A DNA stretch of 64,000 nucleotides from Roseateles_E sp005503085 (GTDB taxonomy: Bacteria > Pseudomonadota > Gammaproteobacteria > Burkholderiales > Burkholderiaceae_C). Below, in pieces: positions 1-8,445 of the stretch. Position numbers and translations under genes: made by a program. Every line of letters begins with the position of its first letter. The stretch's first letter is position 1. The stretch is taken from the NCBI RefSeq assembly GCF_028462495.1, contig NZ_JAQOWX010000017.1, positions 1 through 64,000 on the forward strand. Direction: 5' to 3'. Below the pieces are notes generated by a model, which was not told the DNA's origin, did no database searches, and was given only the letters and a program-made list of their open reading frames with translations.

Positions 1-257
1 CCACCGCCGCCACCGGGCTCGGCCGCCAGCGCCCGGGCCAGGCGCTGCTGAAAGCCCTGGGCCGGTGCGGCTGCTTCGGATCGATCGACGCTCTCGGCGG
101 CCTGGTCGGCCGAGTCCAGCATGCGCGCCAGGCGCTCGGCCAGCTCCGGCTCCCGCGCCCGCAGCGCGGCGAGCCGGGTAGCGCGCTCGACCGCGCCCAG
201 CTCGACCAGCTCGTCAAAGCCGGCCGACAGGCGCTGCCATTGATCGCGCGCCAGCAT
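1..257 (-). CDS. N-terminus of probable serine/threonine protein kinase (partial)
   Basis: The reading frame opens with ATG at 257 and runs off the left edge, giving about 85 residues that begin MLARDQWQRLSAGFDEL. This stretch is a helical, Ala/Glu/Arg-rich leader ending in a Gly-rich run; no kinase motif is reached. It starts 5 bases after the stop of the ECF sigma gene. Sigma factors of this subfamily are often followed by a Pkn-type Ser/Thr kinase with this kind of leader, and the kinase call rests on that context only. Confidence 0.45.
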   Translation of the reverse strand, partial: MLARDQWQRLSAGFDELVELGAVERATRLAALRAREPELAERLARMLDSADQAAESVDRSEAAAPAQGFQQRLARALAAEPGGGG

Positions 258-262
258 CGGCC

Positions 263-841
263 TCAGCCAGGGGGGGCGCCGTCGCCCAGCAGCTCCTGCA
301 GCAGGGCGCGCGCCTTGATCAGCTCGCGATTGACGGTGCGGCTGGACGTGCCGCGCAGCAGCGCCACCTCGGCAATCGTCAGGCCGGCAAAGCTGAGCAT
401 CTCGATCAGCTCGTACAGACCCTGGTCCAGCGCCTGCATGCGCGCCAGCGCGCGGTCCAGCGCGATCAGGTCCACCATCTCGCTGCTGACCGCCGCCACC
501 TGCTCGGCCGCCGACAAGGTCAGCATCACCGCATCGCCGCCGCGCTTGTCGCGCCCCTCGGCACGCACATGGTCGATCACCACCGAGCGCAGCACCCGGC
601 CGACATAGGCAAAGAACTGGCCGCGCGAGGCGCCCTGCAAGCCCTCCTGCTCGGCGATGCGCAGAAAGCCCTCATGCACCAGGGCCGTGGTGTTGAGCCC
701 GACAACCCGGCCCGACTGCGCCAGCCGCTGCCGCGCCACCCGCTTGATCTCGGGATACAGCGTCGCATAAAGCCGCTGCAGCGCCTGGGCATCACCGCCC
801 GAGCAATCCACCAGCAGCTGGGTGATCGCGCCCTGGCTCAT
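263..841 (-). CDS. ECF-subfamily RNA polymerase sigma factor
   Basis: A 192-residue alternative sigma factor that would direct RNA polymerase to a small regulon. Residues about 10-90 look like sigma region 2 (LYPEIKRVARQRL, then FFAYVGRVLRSVVIDHVRAE). Residues about 130-185 look like region 4, with the helix-turn-helix GLTIAEVALLRGTSSRTVNR. The sequence resembles the TIGR02999-type ECF group, which is commonly paired with a Ser/Thr kinase and lacks a classical anti-sigma factor; the next gene (5 bases on) fits this. ATG at 841 was chosen because region 2 starts soon after it. It lies 17 bases downstream of trpS and may be co-transcribed. Confidence 0.85.
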   Translation of the reverse strand: MSQGAITQLLVDCSGGDAQALQRLYATLYPEIKRVARQRLAQSGRVVGLNTTALVHEGFLRIAEQEGLQGASRGQFFAYVGRVLRSVVIDHVRAEGRDKRGGDAVMLTLSAAEQVAAVSSEMVDLIALDRALARMQALDQGLYELIEMLSFAGLTIAEVALLRGTSSRTVNRELIKARALLQELLGDGAPPG

Positions 842-858
842 CGCAGGCTCGGCCTTGC

Positions 859-2199
859 TTATTCGGCGGCGGCCGCAGCGGCCAGGGCATCCAGGGCCTG
901 CTCCAGCGCGCCGGCCGCGAGCCCGGCGGCGCGCTCCACCGGCGCCTCGGCCAGCGCGGCCGTGCCCTCGCGCTTGAGCCGCGCCACCCACTGGCCGGCC
1001 TCGCGCCCCTGGGCAAAGCCGCGGCTTTGCAGCAGCAGGCCGCCATCGGCGGCATTGAGCTTGAAGTAGAACTGGCCGTCGTCCTCNNNNNNNNNNNNNN
1101 NNNNNNNNNNNNNNNNNNNNNNNNNNNNNNNNNNNNNNNNNNNNNNNNNNNNCTTGGTCGCCGCCTGCACCGGCGCGGCCAGCGGCCGGAAGCGGCGCAG
1201 GCCCACCGCCTCGCGCAGGCGCTGCAGCAGCGGCGCGGCCTGGGCGCGCGCCTTGGCGGCGCCGGCCATCAGCACCGCCTCGATCTGCTCTGGGTGGGCC
1301 ATCAAGGCCTCGTAGCGCGTGCGCATCGGGCCGATCTCGGCGTCGATCAGCTCGAACAGCTGCTGCTTGGCCTCGCCCCAGGCCAGGCCGGCGCGCAGCG
1401 CCTCGCGGAAGGCCTGGCGCTGCGCGGGGCTCGCGAAGGCGTCGTAGATCTGCACCAGGTGCGAACCCTCGGGCTCCTTGGGCTCGCCGGGCAGGCGCGA
1501 GTCGGTGACGATGCGGGCGATGGCTTCGCGCAGACCCTTGGCCCCGCCCTCGAACAGCGGGATCACGTTGTCGTAGCTCTTGCTCATCTTGCGGCCGTCC
1601 AGGCCCGGCAGCAGCTCCATCTCCTCGTCGATGCTGGCCTCGGGCAGCACGAAGAAGTCCTGGCCGTCGCCAAAGAGATGGTTGAAGCGCTGGGCTACAT
1701 CCCGGGCCATCTCGATGTGCTGGGCCTGGTCCTTGCCGACCGGCACGCGGTGAGCGTTGAACATCAGGATGTCGGCCGCCATCAGGATGGGGTAGCTGTA
1801 CAAGCCCATCGTGATGCCGGCGTCGGCGTCCTCGCCGGCCGCCACATTGGCGTCCACCGCGCCCTTGTAGGCATGGGCGCGGTTCATCTGGCCCTTGGAG
1901 GTGACGCAGGTCAGCAGCCAGGTCAGCTCGGGGATCTCGGGGATATCGCTCTGGCGATAGAAGGTCACGCGCTCGGTGTCCAGGCCCGCAGCCAGCCAGG
2001 TGGCAGCAATCTGCAGGCGCGAGGCCTCGATGCGGCCGGGCTCGTCGCACTTGATCAGCGCGTGGTAGTCCGCCATGAAGAAATAGCTCTCGGCACCGGC
2101 CTCGCGGCTGGCGGCGATGGCGCGGCGCACCGCGCCGACAGAGTTGCCGAGATGCAGGGTACCGGTGGTGGTGATGCCGGTCAGAACGCGCAGGGTCAT
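859..2199 (-). CDS. trpS: Tryptophan--tRNA ligase (contains assembly gap)
   Basis: A class I aminoacyl-tRNA synthetase that charges tRNA-Trp with tryptophan using ATP. The HIGH-type motif is TLHLGN, directly after the start MTLRVLTGITTTG, and the KMSKS loop is GRKMSKSYDN. Between them lies the Rossmann fold, including ADILMFNAHRVPVGKDQAQH. ATG at 2199 is preferred over an in-frame TTG 39 bases upstream because it puts the HIGH motif at the usual distance. A run of 66 Ns sits in the C-terminal third and keeps the frame. The last 70 or so residues (FYFKLNAADGGLLLQSRGF and an Ala-rich end) lie beyond the usual end of TrpRS and resemble a YegP/DUF1508-like repeat. Confidence 0.95.
   Translation of the reverse strand: MTLRVLTGITTTGTLHLGNSVGAVRRAIAASREAGAESYFFMADYHALIKCDEPGRIEASRLQIAATWLAAGLDTERVTFYRQSDIPEIPELTWLLTCVTSKGQMNRAHAYKGAVDANVAAGEDADAGITMGLYSYPILMAADILMFNAHRVPVGKDQAQHIEMARDVAQRFNHLFGDGQDFFVLPEASIDEEMELLPGLDGRKMSKSYDNVIPLFEGGAKGLREAIARIVTDSRLPGEPKEPEGSHLVQIYDAFASPAQRQAFREALRAGLAWGEAKQQLFELIDAEIGPMRTRYEALMAHPEQIEAVLMAGAAKARAQAAPLLQRLREAVGLRRFRPLAAPVQAATKXXXXXXXXXXXXXXXXXXXXXXEDDGQFYFKLNAADGGLLLQSRGFAQGREAGQWVARLKREGTAALAEAPVERAAGLAAGALEQALDALAAAAAAE
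1087..1152. other. Assembly gap (66 N)
   Basis: A run of 66 undetermined bases inside trpS. Its length is a multiple of three, so the trpS frame continues across it. The missing 22 codons fall between the TrpRS catalytic and anticodon-binding body and the extra C-terminal segment. Confidence 1.
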
Positions 2200-2318
2200 G
2201 GTGGTGATCGGGGGTCGGGTGTGGGCCGGATTAGACAAAGTCGCTCGGATTGCCGCCTATTCTCCCAGCAAGCGCGCCGCGCTCGGCTTAGGATTCGCCA
2301 AAACACCCGTCCACCCCG

Positions 2319-4607
2319 ATGACACCTCTGTTGCTGGTCAGCGCCGCACTGCTCGCCATGCTGGGCGGCGCGCTGCTGCTCCTGTGGCGGCAGGAACGCA
2401 GCCTGCGCTATGTGCGGCAATGGGGTTGGAGCTGGATTCTGCTGGCCCTGGGCCTGGGCGGCGGTCCGCTGCTGCAGGACCTGTTCGAGCCGGGGGCGGC
2501 GCGCAATCTGCAGGCTTTCGCGGCCTCGGCGGCGGTGATGGGCTCGCAGCTGCTGCAGCTGGCCGGCGCGCTGGACTACCGCGGCCGGCGGCTGCGACTG
2601 ATGCAATGGCTGCCGGGCTTCGTGCTGCTGATGTGCGTGCTGGCGGCGCTGGGCTCGCGCGAGATGAGCCAGGCGGTGCTGATGGGCGCGCTGGTGCTGG
2701 GCCTGGGCGCGCTGGCCAGCGCGGCGATTCTGTGGCGCGCCAGCCAGGGGCTGGAGCGCTGGGTCAGCGCCGGCTTCGTCGCGGTGGCCCTGGTGCACGC
2801 GACCGGCCCGCTGCTGGACCCGCAGGGCCGCTCGGTCATCACCTACAGCCTGGGCCTGATCGTGCAGACGGCGCTGGGCCTGGGCCTGATGCTGCTGTCG
2901 GTGAGCCGTGCCCATGGCCAGGCACGGCGCCAGGCCGAGCGCTTCACCCGGCTGGCCGAGCATTCGCTGCAGGGCCTGGTGGTGCTGCAGGACTACCGGG
3001 TCGTCTACGCCAACCCGGCGGCGCGACGCATGTTCGGCCACGACCCCGAGCGCGACCGGCCCGGTGAGACCGCGCTGGCCGAGCTGGTCTCGCCCGATCT
3101 GCGCGAGGCTGCGCGGCAGCGCCATCGCGCAGTGCTGGCCGACCCGCAGGCTCGCATCGAATGGGAGGGGCCGCGGCTGGGTTTCGACGGCCGGCTGCTC
3201 CATGTGCGCGGTCTGTCCAGCCATCTGGACTGGGACGGCCAGCCGGCCGAGCTGCTGGTAATGGTTGACGACAGCGAGCGCCAGGCCGCTCTCGAAGCCT
3301 TGCGCCGCCAGGCCCTGCACGACGAGCTGACCGCGCTGCCGAACCGCAATTTCGCGGTCGAGCGCCTGCAGCAGCTGACGCGGCTGGGCGCTCCGCCGTT
3401 CGCGCTGGTCTCGGCCGATATGGACCGCTTCCAGCTGATCAATGAGTCGTTGGGCCATGCGGTCGGCGATGCCTTGCTGCAGGGCATAGCGCAGCGCCTG
3501 TGCGCCGAGCTGCCCCACAACGCGACGGTGGCGCGGCTGGGCGAGGACCAGTTCGTGATGCTGGTCGAGGGGGCGCCGGGGCGGGCCGAGGCGCTGGCCT
3601 TCGCCGAGCGGCTGCTGGCGCTGATGGAGCGGCCCTTCGCGGTCGACGGGGCCGAGCTGTTCGTCCATATGTCGGTCGGCGTGGCGCTGTTTCCGCAGGA
3701 CGCGGCCGACGGCCCCGGCCTGCTGCGCGCCGCCGACTCGGCGATGCACCGGGCCAAGGCGCGCGCCGGCGCCACCTACGCCTTCTTCGACGCGGCGATG
3801 AACCGCGCCGCCCAGGCCCGCATGGAGGCCGAGCAGGCGCTCTCGCGGGCGCTGGAGGAGGGCCAGTTCCGGCTCGACTACCAGCCCAAGATGCTGGCGG
3901 TCTCGCGCGAGCTCTGCGGCTTCGAGGCGCTGGTGCGCTGGCAGCGGCCGGGCATCGGCCCGGTCAGCCCGGCCGAGTTCATCCCGGCGGCCGAGCGCAC
4001 CGGCCAGATCCGCGCGCTGGGCACGCTGATCATCGCGATCGCGACCGCCCAGCTGCGCCAGTGGCTGGACCGCTTCGGCCGGCTGCTGCCGGTGGCCATC
4101 AATGTCTCGCCGCTGCAGTTCGAGGATCCGGAGTTCGTGCCGCAGCTGCTGGCCGCGCTGGAGCGCCAGCGCCTGCCGGCGGCGGCGCTGCAGATCGAGA
4201 TCACCGAGAGCGCGGCGATCGGCCATGTCGAGCGGGTGCTGCCGCAGCTGGAGCGGCTGCGCGCGGCCGGCGTGCTGTGCGCGCTGGACGACTTCGGCAC
4301 GGGCCAGTCCTCGCTGACCATGCTGCGCCAGCTGCCCATCCATGCGATGAAGCTGGACCGCAGCATGATCGAGCCGCTGCCGCGCCAGGACGCCAGCGCG
4401 GTGGTGCAGGCGACCTGCGCGCTGGGCCATTCGCTGGGGCTGGAGATCATCGCCGAGGGCGTCGAGACCGAGGAGCAGGCCATGGCCGTCGAGGCGCTGG
4501 GCTGCACCCAGCTGCAGGGCTACTACCTGAGCCGGCCGCTATCGGCCGAGCGCGCCACCGAGCTGCTGCGGCGCTTTGTCGACCTCCATCCGCCGCTCAA
4601 TTCCTAG
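2319..4607 (+). CDS. Membrane PAS-GGDEF-EAL protein, probable c-di-GMP phosphodiesterase
   Basis: A 762-residue protein. Residues 1-200 form about seven hydrophobic segments, a membrane sensor module. A PAS domain follows (about 205-330), then a GGDEF-like domain (about 335-500) and an EAL domain (about 510-755). The cyclase signature is degraded to GEDQF near residue 408, so diguanylate cyclase activity is unlikely. The EAL domain is intact: FEALVRW (E536), NVSPLQF, EITES, ALDDFGTG, MKLDRSM, IAEGVETEEQ and LQGYYLSRPL are all present. The most likely activity is hydrolysis of c-di-GMP, with the GGDEF-like part perhaps binding GTP. It is divergent from trpS, and its end overlaps the convergent psd gene by 11 bases. 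Confidence 0.92.
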   Translation: MTPLLLVSAALLAMLGGALLLLWRQERSLRYVRQWGWSWILLALGLGGGPLLQDLFEPGAARNLQAFAASAAVMGSQLLQLAGALDYRGRRLRLMQWLPGFVLLMCVLAALGSREMSQAVLMGALVLGLGALASAAILWRASQGLERWVSAGFVAVALVHATGPLLDPQGRSVITYSLGLIVQTALGLGLMLLSVSRAHGQARRQAERFTRLAEHSLQGLVVLQDYRVVYANPAARRMFGHDPERDRPGETALAELVSPDLREAARQRHRAVLADPQARIEWEGPRLGFDGRLLHVRGLSSHLDWDGQPAELLVMVDDSERQAALEALRRQALHDELTALPNRNFAVERLQQLTRLGAPPFALVSADMDRFQLINESLGHAVGDALLQGIAQRLCAELPHNATVARLGEDQFVMLVEGAPGRAEALAFAERLLALMERPFAVDGAELFVHMSVGVALFPQDAADGPGLLRAADSAMHRAKARAGATYAFFDAAMNRAAQARMEAEQALSRALEEGQFRLDYQPKMLAVSRELCGFEALVRWQRPGIGPVSPAEFIPAAERTGQIRALGTLIIAIATAQLRQWLDRFGRLLPVAINVSPLQFEDPEFVPQLLAALERQRLPAAALQIEITESAAIGHVERVLPQLERLRAAGVLCALDDFGTGQSSLTMLRQLPIHAMKLDRSMIEPLPRQDASAVVQATCALGHSLGLEIIAEGVETEEQAMAVEALGCTQLQGYYLSRPLSAERATELLRRFVDLHPPLNS

Positions 4608-5448
4608 TGCGGGCCATCAGCTCGCCGAGCCGGATCGCGCCGCCCGGCTGCCAGCCGGGATTGAAGTCCAGGGCCTGGCGCTGCGGGAACAGCATCACGA
4701 CGGTGGAACCAAGCAGGAAGCGGCCCATCTCCACGCCTTGCTTGAGCACGACCTGACCCTCGGGATAGGCCCACTCGCGCAGCTGGCCGGGGCGCGGCGG
4801 ATTGACCTGGCCATGCCAGACCGTGGCCATCGAGCCGACGATGGTGGCGCCGACCAGGACCATCACAAAAGGCCCGGCCTCGCCCTCGAAGACGCAGACC
4901 ACCCGGTCGTTGCGGGCGAACAGGCCCGGCACGCCGCGCGCCGTGGTCGGGTTGACCGAGAACAGCGCGCCGGGCACATGGATCATGCGCGTCAGGCGGC
5001 CGTCGCAAGGCATGTGGATGCGGTGGTAGTCGCGCGGGCTCAGGTAGAGATTGGCGAAGAAGCCATCGCGGAACTGCGCGGCCAGCGCCGCGTCGCCGCC
5101 GACCAGGGCGGTGGTCGAGAAGCCGTGGCCCTTGGCCTGGAAGATCTGATCGCCGGCGATCGCACCGAACTGGCTGATGCCGCCGTCCACCGGGCAGATC
5201 AGCGGGCCATCGGCCAGCGGCCGCGCCCCCGGCTTGAGCGCGCGGGTGAAGAAATCGTTGAAGCTCACGTAGCTGGCGATATCGGGATCGGCCGCCTCGG
5301 CCATATCGACCCCATAACGCGCGACAAAGCGCCGGATCACGGCCGTCGTCAGCGCACCCAGGCGCGCCGAGGCAAACAGGCCCGCCAGACGGGTCAGCGC
5401 CTGCTTGGGCATCAGGTACTGCGGCAATACGGCCAGACGGTCGGACAC
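4597..5448 (-). CDS. psd: Phosphatidylserine decarboxylase proenzyme
   Basis: A 283-residue enzyme that converts phosphatidylserine to phosphatidylethanolamine at the inner membrane. The proenzyme cleaves itself at a Gly-Ser bond to make a pyruvoyl cofactor; the cleavage motif LGST is present near the C-terminus (FLLGSTVVMLFP). The proteolytic Asp and His lie in CPVDGGISQFG and PRDYHRIHMPCDG, and the early FNDFFTRALKPGARP motif is typical. The start is GTG at 5448. This is the short bacterial type I form. The gene is convergent with the GGDEF/EAL gene, overlapping it by 11 bases. Confidence 0.95.
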   Translation of the reverse strand: MSDRLAVLPQYLMPKQALTRLAGLFASARLGALTTAVIRRFVARYGVDMAEAADPDIASYVSFNDFFTRALKPGARPLADGPLICPVDGGISQFGAIAGDQIFQAKGHGFSTTALVGGDAALAAQFRDGFFANLYLSPRDYHRIHMPCDGRLTRMIHVPGALFSVNPTTARGVPGLFARNDRVVCVFEGEAGPFVMVLVGATIVGSMATVWHGQVNPPRPGQLREWAYPEGQVVLKQGVEMGRFLLGSTVVMLFPQRQALDFNPGWQPGGAIRLGELMARTRN

Positions 5449-5524
5449 GGGAAATACCCCAGCTCAGTTCGGAAGGTGCGGGATTGTAGGGGGCGTGGTC
5501 TCGAAGCTGGGCGTCGCTCGCCGC

Positions 5525-5554
5525 CCGACAGGTGTGTATCAATTTCTGTATGAT
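5525..5554 (+). promoter_or_regulatory. Putative promoter of the VapBC operon
   Basis: A good -10 match, TATGAT (5549-5554), lies 30 bases before vapB, with CCGACA (5525-5530) as a weak -35 at 18-base spacing. The sequence around the -10 is AT-rich and contains GTGTATCA and TGATGTGTAC as an imperfect inverted pair. That would suit autorepression by the VapBC complex. Confidence 0.4.
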
Positions 5555-5583
5555 GTGTACGCCACCCGAAGACGAGGCCTCTC

Positions 5584-5778
5584 ATGCGCACCAATATCGT
5601 GATTGACGACAAGCTGATGACGGCAACGCTGAAGGCGACCGGCATCAAGACCAAACGTGAGGCTGTGGAACTGGGTTTGCGGACCCTGCTCCGGCTGAAA
5701 CAGCAGACCGAGCTGCGCAAGCTGCGTGGAAAGTACGAGTGGGAGGGCGATCTTGACGCGATGAGGCGGGACGCATGA
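5584..5778 (+). CDS. vapB: VapB-type antitoxin
   Basis: A 64-residue antitoxin of the VapB family (ribbon-helix-helix, DUF2191-like). The N-terminal strand MRTNIVIDDKLM and the helix pair around TKREAVELGLRTLLRLK are the DNA-binding and dimerisation part. The C-terminal tail (GKYEWEGDLDAMRRD) is the usual toxin-wrapping segment with a Trp. Its stop overlaps the start of vapC by four bases (ATGA), the standard translational coupling of this family. It should bind and inhibit the VapC ribonuclease and repress its own promoter. Confidence 0.9.
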   Translation: MRTNIVIDDKLMTATLKATGIKTKREAVELGLRTLLRLKQQTELRKLRGKYEWEGDLDAMRRDA

Positions 5779-6176
5779 TTCTTGTCGATTCCAGCGTCTG
5801 GATCGACTTCTTCCGCAACCAGCCCACACCGCAGGCCGAGTGGCTGGACAGTCATCTCGGCCATGAAAGCCTGGTGATGGGCGACCTGATCCTGGCGGAG
5901 GTCTTGCGCGGGTTCAAGGATGAGCGTGGTTTCAACGAGGCTCGTCGCCTGCTTGGCCGGCTGGAGCAGGTCTCGCTCTGTGGAGAAGACACGGCGGTGG
6001 AGGCGGCGCGCAACTTCCGCAAGCTGCGTGCACGCGGGGTGACGGTGCGCGGCACGATCGACGTGATCATCGCCACACGCTGCTTGACCGATGGGCTTGT
6101 GCTGCTTCACAGCGACCGCGACTTCGACGCCTTCGAAGAGCACCTCGGCCTGCGCGTGGTGCATTGCGGGGTCTGA
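5775..6176 (+). CDS. vapC: VapC-type PIN-domain ribonuclease toxin
   Basis: A 133-residue PIN-domain endoribonuclease, the toxin of a type II pair; family members cleave tRNA or rRNA. The acidic active-site residues are visible as D5 (ILVDSSVWIDFF), E42 (ILAEVLRGF), D96 (GTIDVIIA) and D114/D116 (HSDRDFD). Its length is typical. It overlaps vapB by four bases, and nothing suggests that the toxin is damaged. The trhO gene follows after about 60 bases and is probably independent. Confidence 0.92.
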   Translation: MILVDSSVWIDFFRNQPTPQAEWLDSHLGHESLVMGDLILAEVLRGFKDERGFNEARRLLGRLEQVSLCGEDTAVEAARNFRKLRARGVTVRGTIDVIIATRCLTDGLVLLHSDRDFDAFEEHLGLRVVHCGV

Positions 6177-6234
6177 ACGGCCGGTCCCGCTACCATTGGC
6201 GGCGCGCTTCCTCCGTCCTGCCTCTACCCCATCC

Positions 6235-7056
6235 ATGCCCTGCACCGAAATCCACAGCTCCTTCTACCGCTTCGTCGCGCTGAGCGACCCGGAGGGCGTG
6301 GCGGCGCGGCTGCGTGAGCTGGTGGCCGTGGGGCTGGGCGGCAATATCCTGGTTGCGGCCGAAGGCATCAGCGGCGCGGTGGCCGGCGAGCCGGACGTGC
6401 TGCAAGCCTTCGAGGCGGCGCTGCAGAGCGACCCACTGTTCGGGGGGGCCTTCGCCGGCCTGGTGTTCAAGCACAGCGCCTGCGCGACCCGGCCGTTCAC
6501 GCTGATCAAGGTGCATGTGAAGCCGGAGATCGTTGCCTTCGGTGTGCCGGGCGTCAGCGGCCTGCCGGCACCCGAGCGACCCGACACCCATGTGGCACCG
6601 GCGCGCTGGCGCGAGCTGCTGGCTCGGCCCGATGTGCTGGTGCTCGACAACCGCAACAGCTTCGAGTTCAAGCTCGGCCGCTTCGCTGGTGCCATCGATC
6701 CGGCGGTCACGCATTTCCGCGATTTCCCGGCCTATGTGAACGAGTATGCCGAGGCCTGGAAGCGCGAGGGCAAGACCATCGCGATGTATTGCACCGGCGG
6801 CATTCGCTGCGAAAAAACCGCCGCCTGGATGCAGGACCAGGGTCTGCAGGTTTACCAGCTCGACGGCGGCATCCTGAACTACTTCCAATCGATGCCCGAG
6901 CCCGAAGCCGATTGGCAGGGCGAATGCTTTGTGTTCGACAAGCGCATCGCGATCGACACCCGGCTGCAGGAAACCGCGACCAGTGCCGAGCAGGTCTATG
7001 CCGAGGAGCCGCCGTGGCGGCTGGCGCGCGCCAAGCGCCTGGACCCGGACGGTTGA
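6235..7056 (+). CDS. trhO: tRNA uridine(34) hydroxylase (rhodanese-fold)
   Basis: A 273-residue YceA/TrhO-family enzyme that makes 5-hydroxyuridine at the wobble position of some tRNAs using O2. The N-terminal ferredoxin-like part (about 1-95) includes GGNILVAAEGISG, typical of the family. The C-terminal rhodanese domain (about 120-225) carries the active-site loop CTGGIRCEKT, with the catalytic Cys at residue 186. ATG at 6235 gives the normal N-terminus (PCTEIHSSFYRFV); the longer frame upstream reads through intergenic sequence. It is cytoplasmic and appears to be a single gene. Confidence 0.92.
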   Translation: MPCTEIHSSFYRFVALSDPEGVAARLRELVAVGLGGNILVAAEGISGAVAGEPDVLQAFEAALQSDPLFGGAFAGLVFKHSACATRPFTLIKVHVKPEIVAFGVPGVSGLPAPERPDTHVAPARWRELLARPDVLVLDNRNSFEFKLGRFAGAIDPAVTHFRDFPAYVNEYAEAWKREGKTIAMYCTGGIRCEKTAAWMQDQGLQVYQLDGGILNYFQSMPEPEADWQGECFVFDKRIAIDTRLQETATSAEQVYAEEPPWRLARAKRLDPDG

Positions 7057-7110
7057 TAATCGGCGCCAGTTTCCGTCCCTCTTGCCCGCAGTCGAAAGCC
7101 CCCGCGCCCC

Positions 7111-8442
7111 ATGTCCAATCTGATCGTCCACGGCGGCACCCCTTTGAAGGGCCGCATCACTCCCTCGGCCAACAAGAACGCGGTGCTGCCCATCCTGTGC
7201 GCCACGCTGCTGAGCAAGCAGCCGATCCGGCTCAAGGGCGTGCCCGAGATCACCGACGTCAAAAAGATTCTCGAGGTGTTCCGCAGCCTGGGCAGCACGG
7301 TGGCGGTGGACTTCACGACCGGCGTGCTCGATGTGCACCACCGCGACACGCACTTCGACCCGGCCGTCGACCGCCTGCCCGAGGAGATGCGCAGCTCCAT
7401 CATGCTGGTGCCGGGCCTGATGGCGCGCTTCGGTGCCGCCCGTATCGAGGACGATGTCAAGGGCTGCACCCTGGGCGCGCGCGAGATCGACCCGCATGTC
7501 GAGGTGTTCGAGCGCTTCGGCGCTGCGGTCGAGCGCCACAGCGATGGCCTGCTGGTGCAGGTGGGGCATCCTGGGGACAGCGGCGCGAGCAAGCTGCGCG
7601 CCAACAGTCACTGGACCGACTACGCCTCGGTCACCACCACCGAGAACTTCGTGCTCTGCGCCGCGCTGGCCGATGGCCGTTCGACGCTGATGAACGCCGC
7701 CTCCGAGCCGCATGTGCAGGAGTTCTGCGAGTTCATGCTGATGCTGGGCGCGAAGATCGAAGGCCTGGGCACGTCCAAGCTGACAATCACCGGCGTCGAT
7801 GCGCTGCAGGGTGGCGAGTTCACCTTCGCCGAGGACTTCCACGAGATCGTCACCTTTCTGGCCCTGGGCGCGATCACCGGCGGCGATGTGCAGGTCAAGA
7901 ACTCGACGCCCGAGCAGTTCCCGCTGATCGACCGCACGTTTGCCAAGTTCGGCGTGCAGATCATCCACGAGGGCGGCTGGTCGCGCGCGCAGCTGCTGTC
8001 GCCGGACGGCAAGCTCAAGGTCAAGGAACCCTTCACCCGCAACATCCTGCAAAAGGTCGAGGCCGCGCCCTGGCCCTATTTGCCGGTCGACCTGCTGCCC
8101 ATCTTCGTCGCGCTGGGCGTCAAGGCCGAGGGCAGCGTGATGTTCTGGAACAAGGTCTATGACGGCGCGATGGGCTGGACCTCGGAGCTCAGCAAGTTCG
8201 GCGCCCACGCCTTCCTGTCCGACCCGCACCGCATGGTCACCTTTGGCGGCAAGCCGCTGGCCGCCGCCGAGGTCGAAAGCCCCTACATCATCCGCGTCGC
8301 GATCGCGCTGCTGATGGTGGCGGCCAGCATCCCCGGCAAGTCCACCATCCGCAACGCCACGCCGATCCGCCGCGCCCACCCGCACTTCGCCGAGAACATC
8401 GGCCGCCTGGGGGCCCGCATCGAATGGGTGGACGGCGACTGA
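7111..8442 (+). CDS. MurA-family enolpyruvyl transferase (probable paralogue)
   Basis: A 443-residue member of the EPSP-synthase/MurA fold, which transfers enolpyruvate from PEP to UDP-GlcNAc in peptidoglycan synthesis. The N-terminal Lys-Asn pair is in PSANKNAVLPIL, as in MurA. The PEP-binding Arg lies in EEMRSSIMLVPG, and the flexible loop with the reactive Cys is DVKGCTLGAREIDPH. It is slightly longer than standard MurA, and the loop differs from the usual GGCAIGARP. In Burkholderiales the housekeeping murA is usually near the his genes, which are absent here, so this may be a second copy with the same or a related substrate. The next gene starts 3 bases later. Confidence 0.82.
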   Translation: MSNLIVHGGTPLKGRITPSANKNAVLPILCATLLSKQPIRLKGVPEITDVKKILEVFRSLGSTVAVDFTTGVLDVHHRDTHFDPAVDRLPEEMRSSIMLVPGLMARFGAARIEDDVKGCTLGAREIDPHVEVFERFGAAVERHSDGLLVQVGHPGDSGASKLRANSHWTDYASVTTTENFVLCAALADGRSTLMNAASEPHVQEFCEFMLMLGAKIEGLGTSKLTITGVDALQGGEFTFAEDFHEIVTFLALGAITGGDVQVKNSTPEQFPLIDRTFAKFGVQIIHEGGWSRAQLLSPDGKLKVKEPFTRNILQKVEAAPWPYLPVDLLPIFVALGVKAEGSVMFWNKVYDGAMGWTSELSKFGAHAFLSDPHRMVTFGGKPLAAAEVESPYIIRVAIALLMVAASIPGKSTIRNATPIRRAHPHFAENIGRLGARIEWVDGD

Positions 8443-8445
8443 GGC

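Noticed and set aside
2199..2238. An earlier TTG start for trpS
   Set aside because: It adds 13 residues (SNPAHTRPPITT) with no match to the family, and the ATG at 2199 places the HIGH motif correctly.
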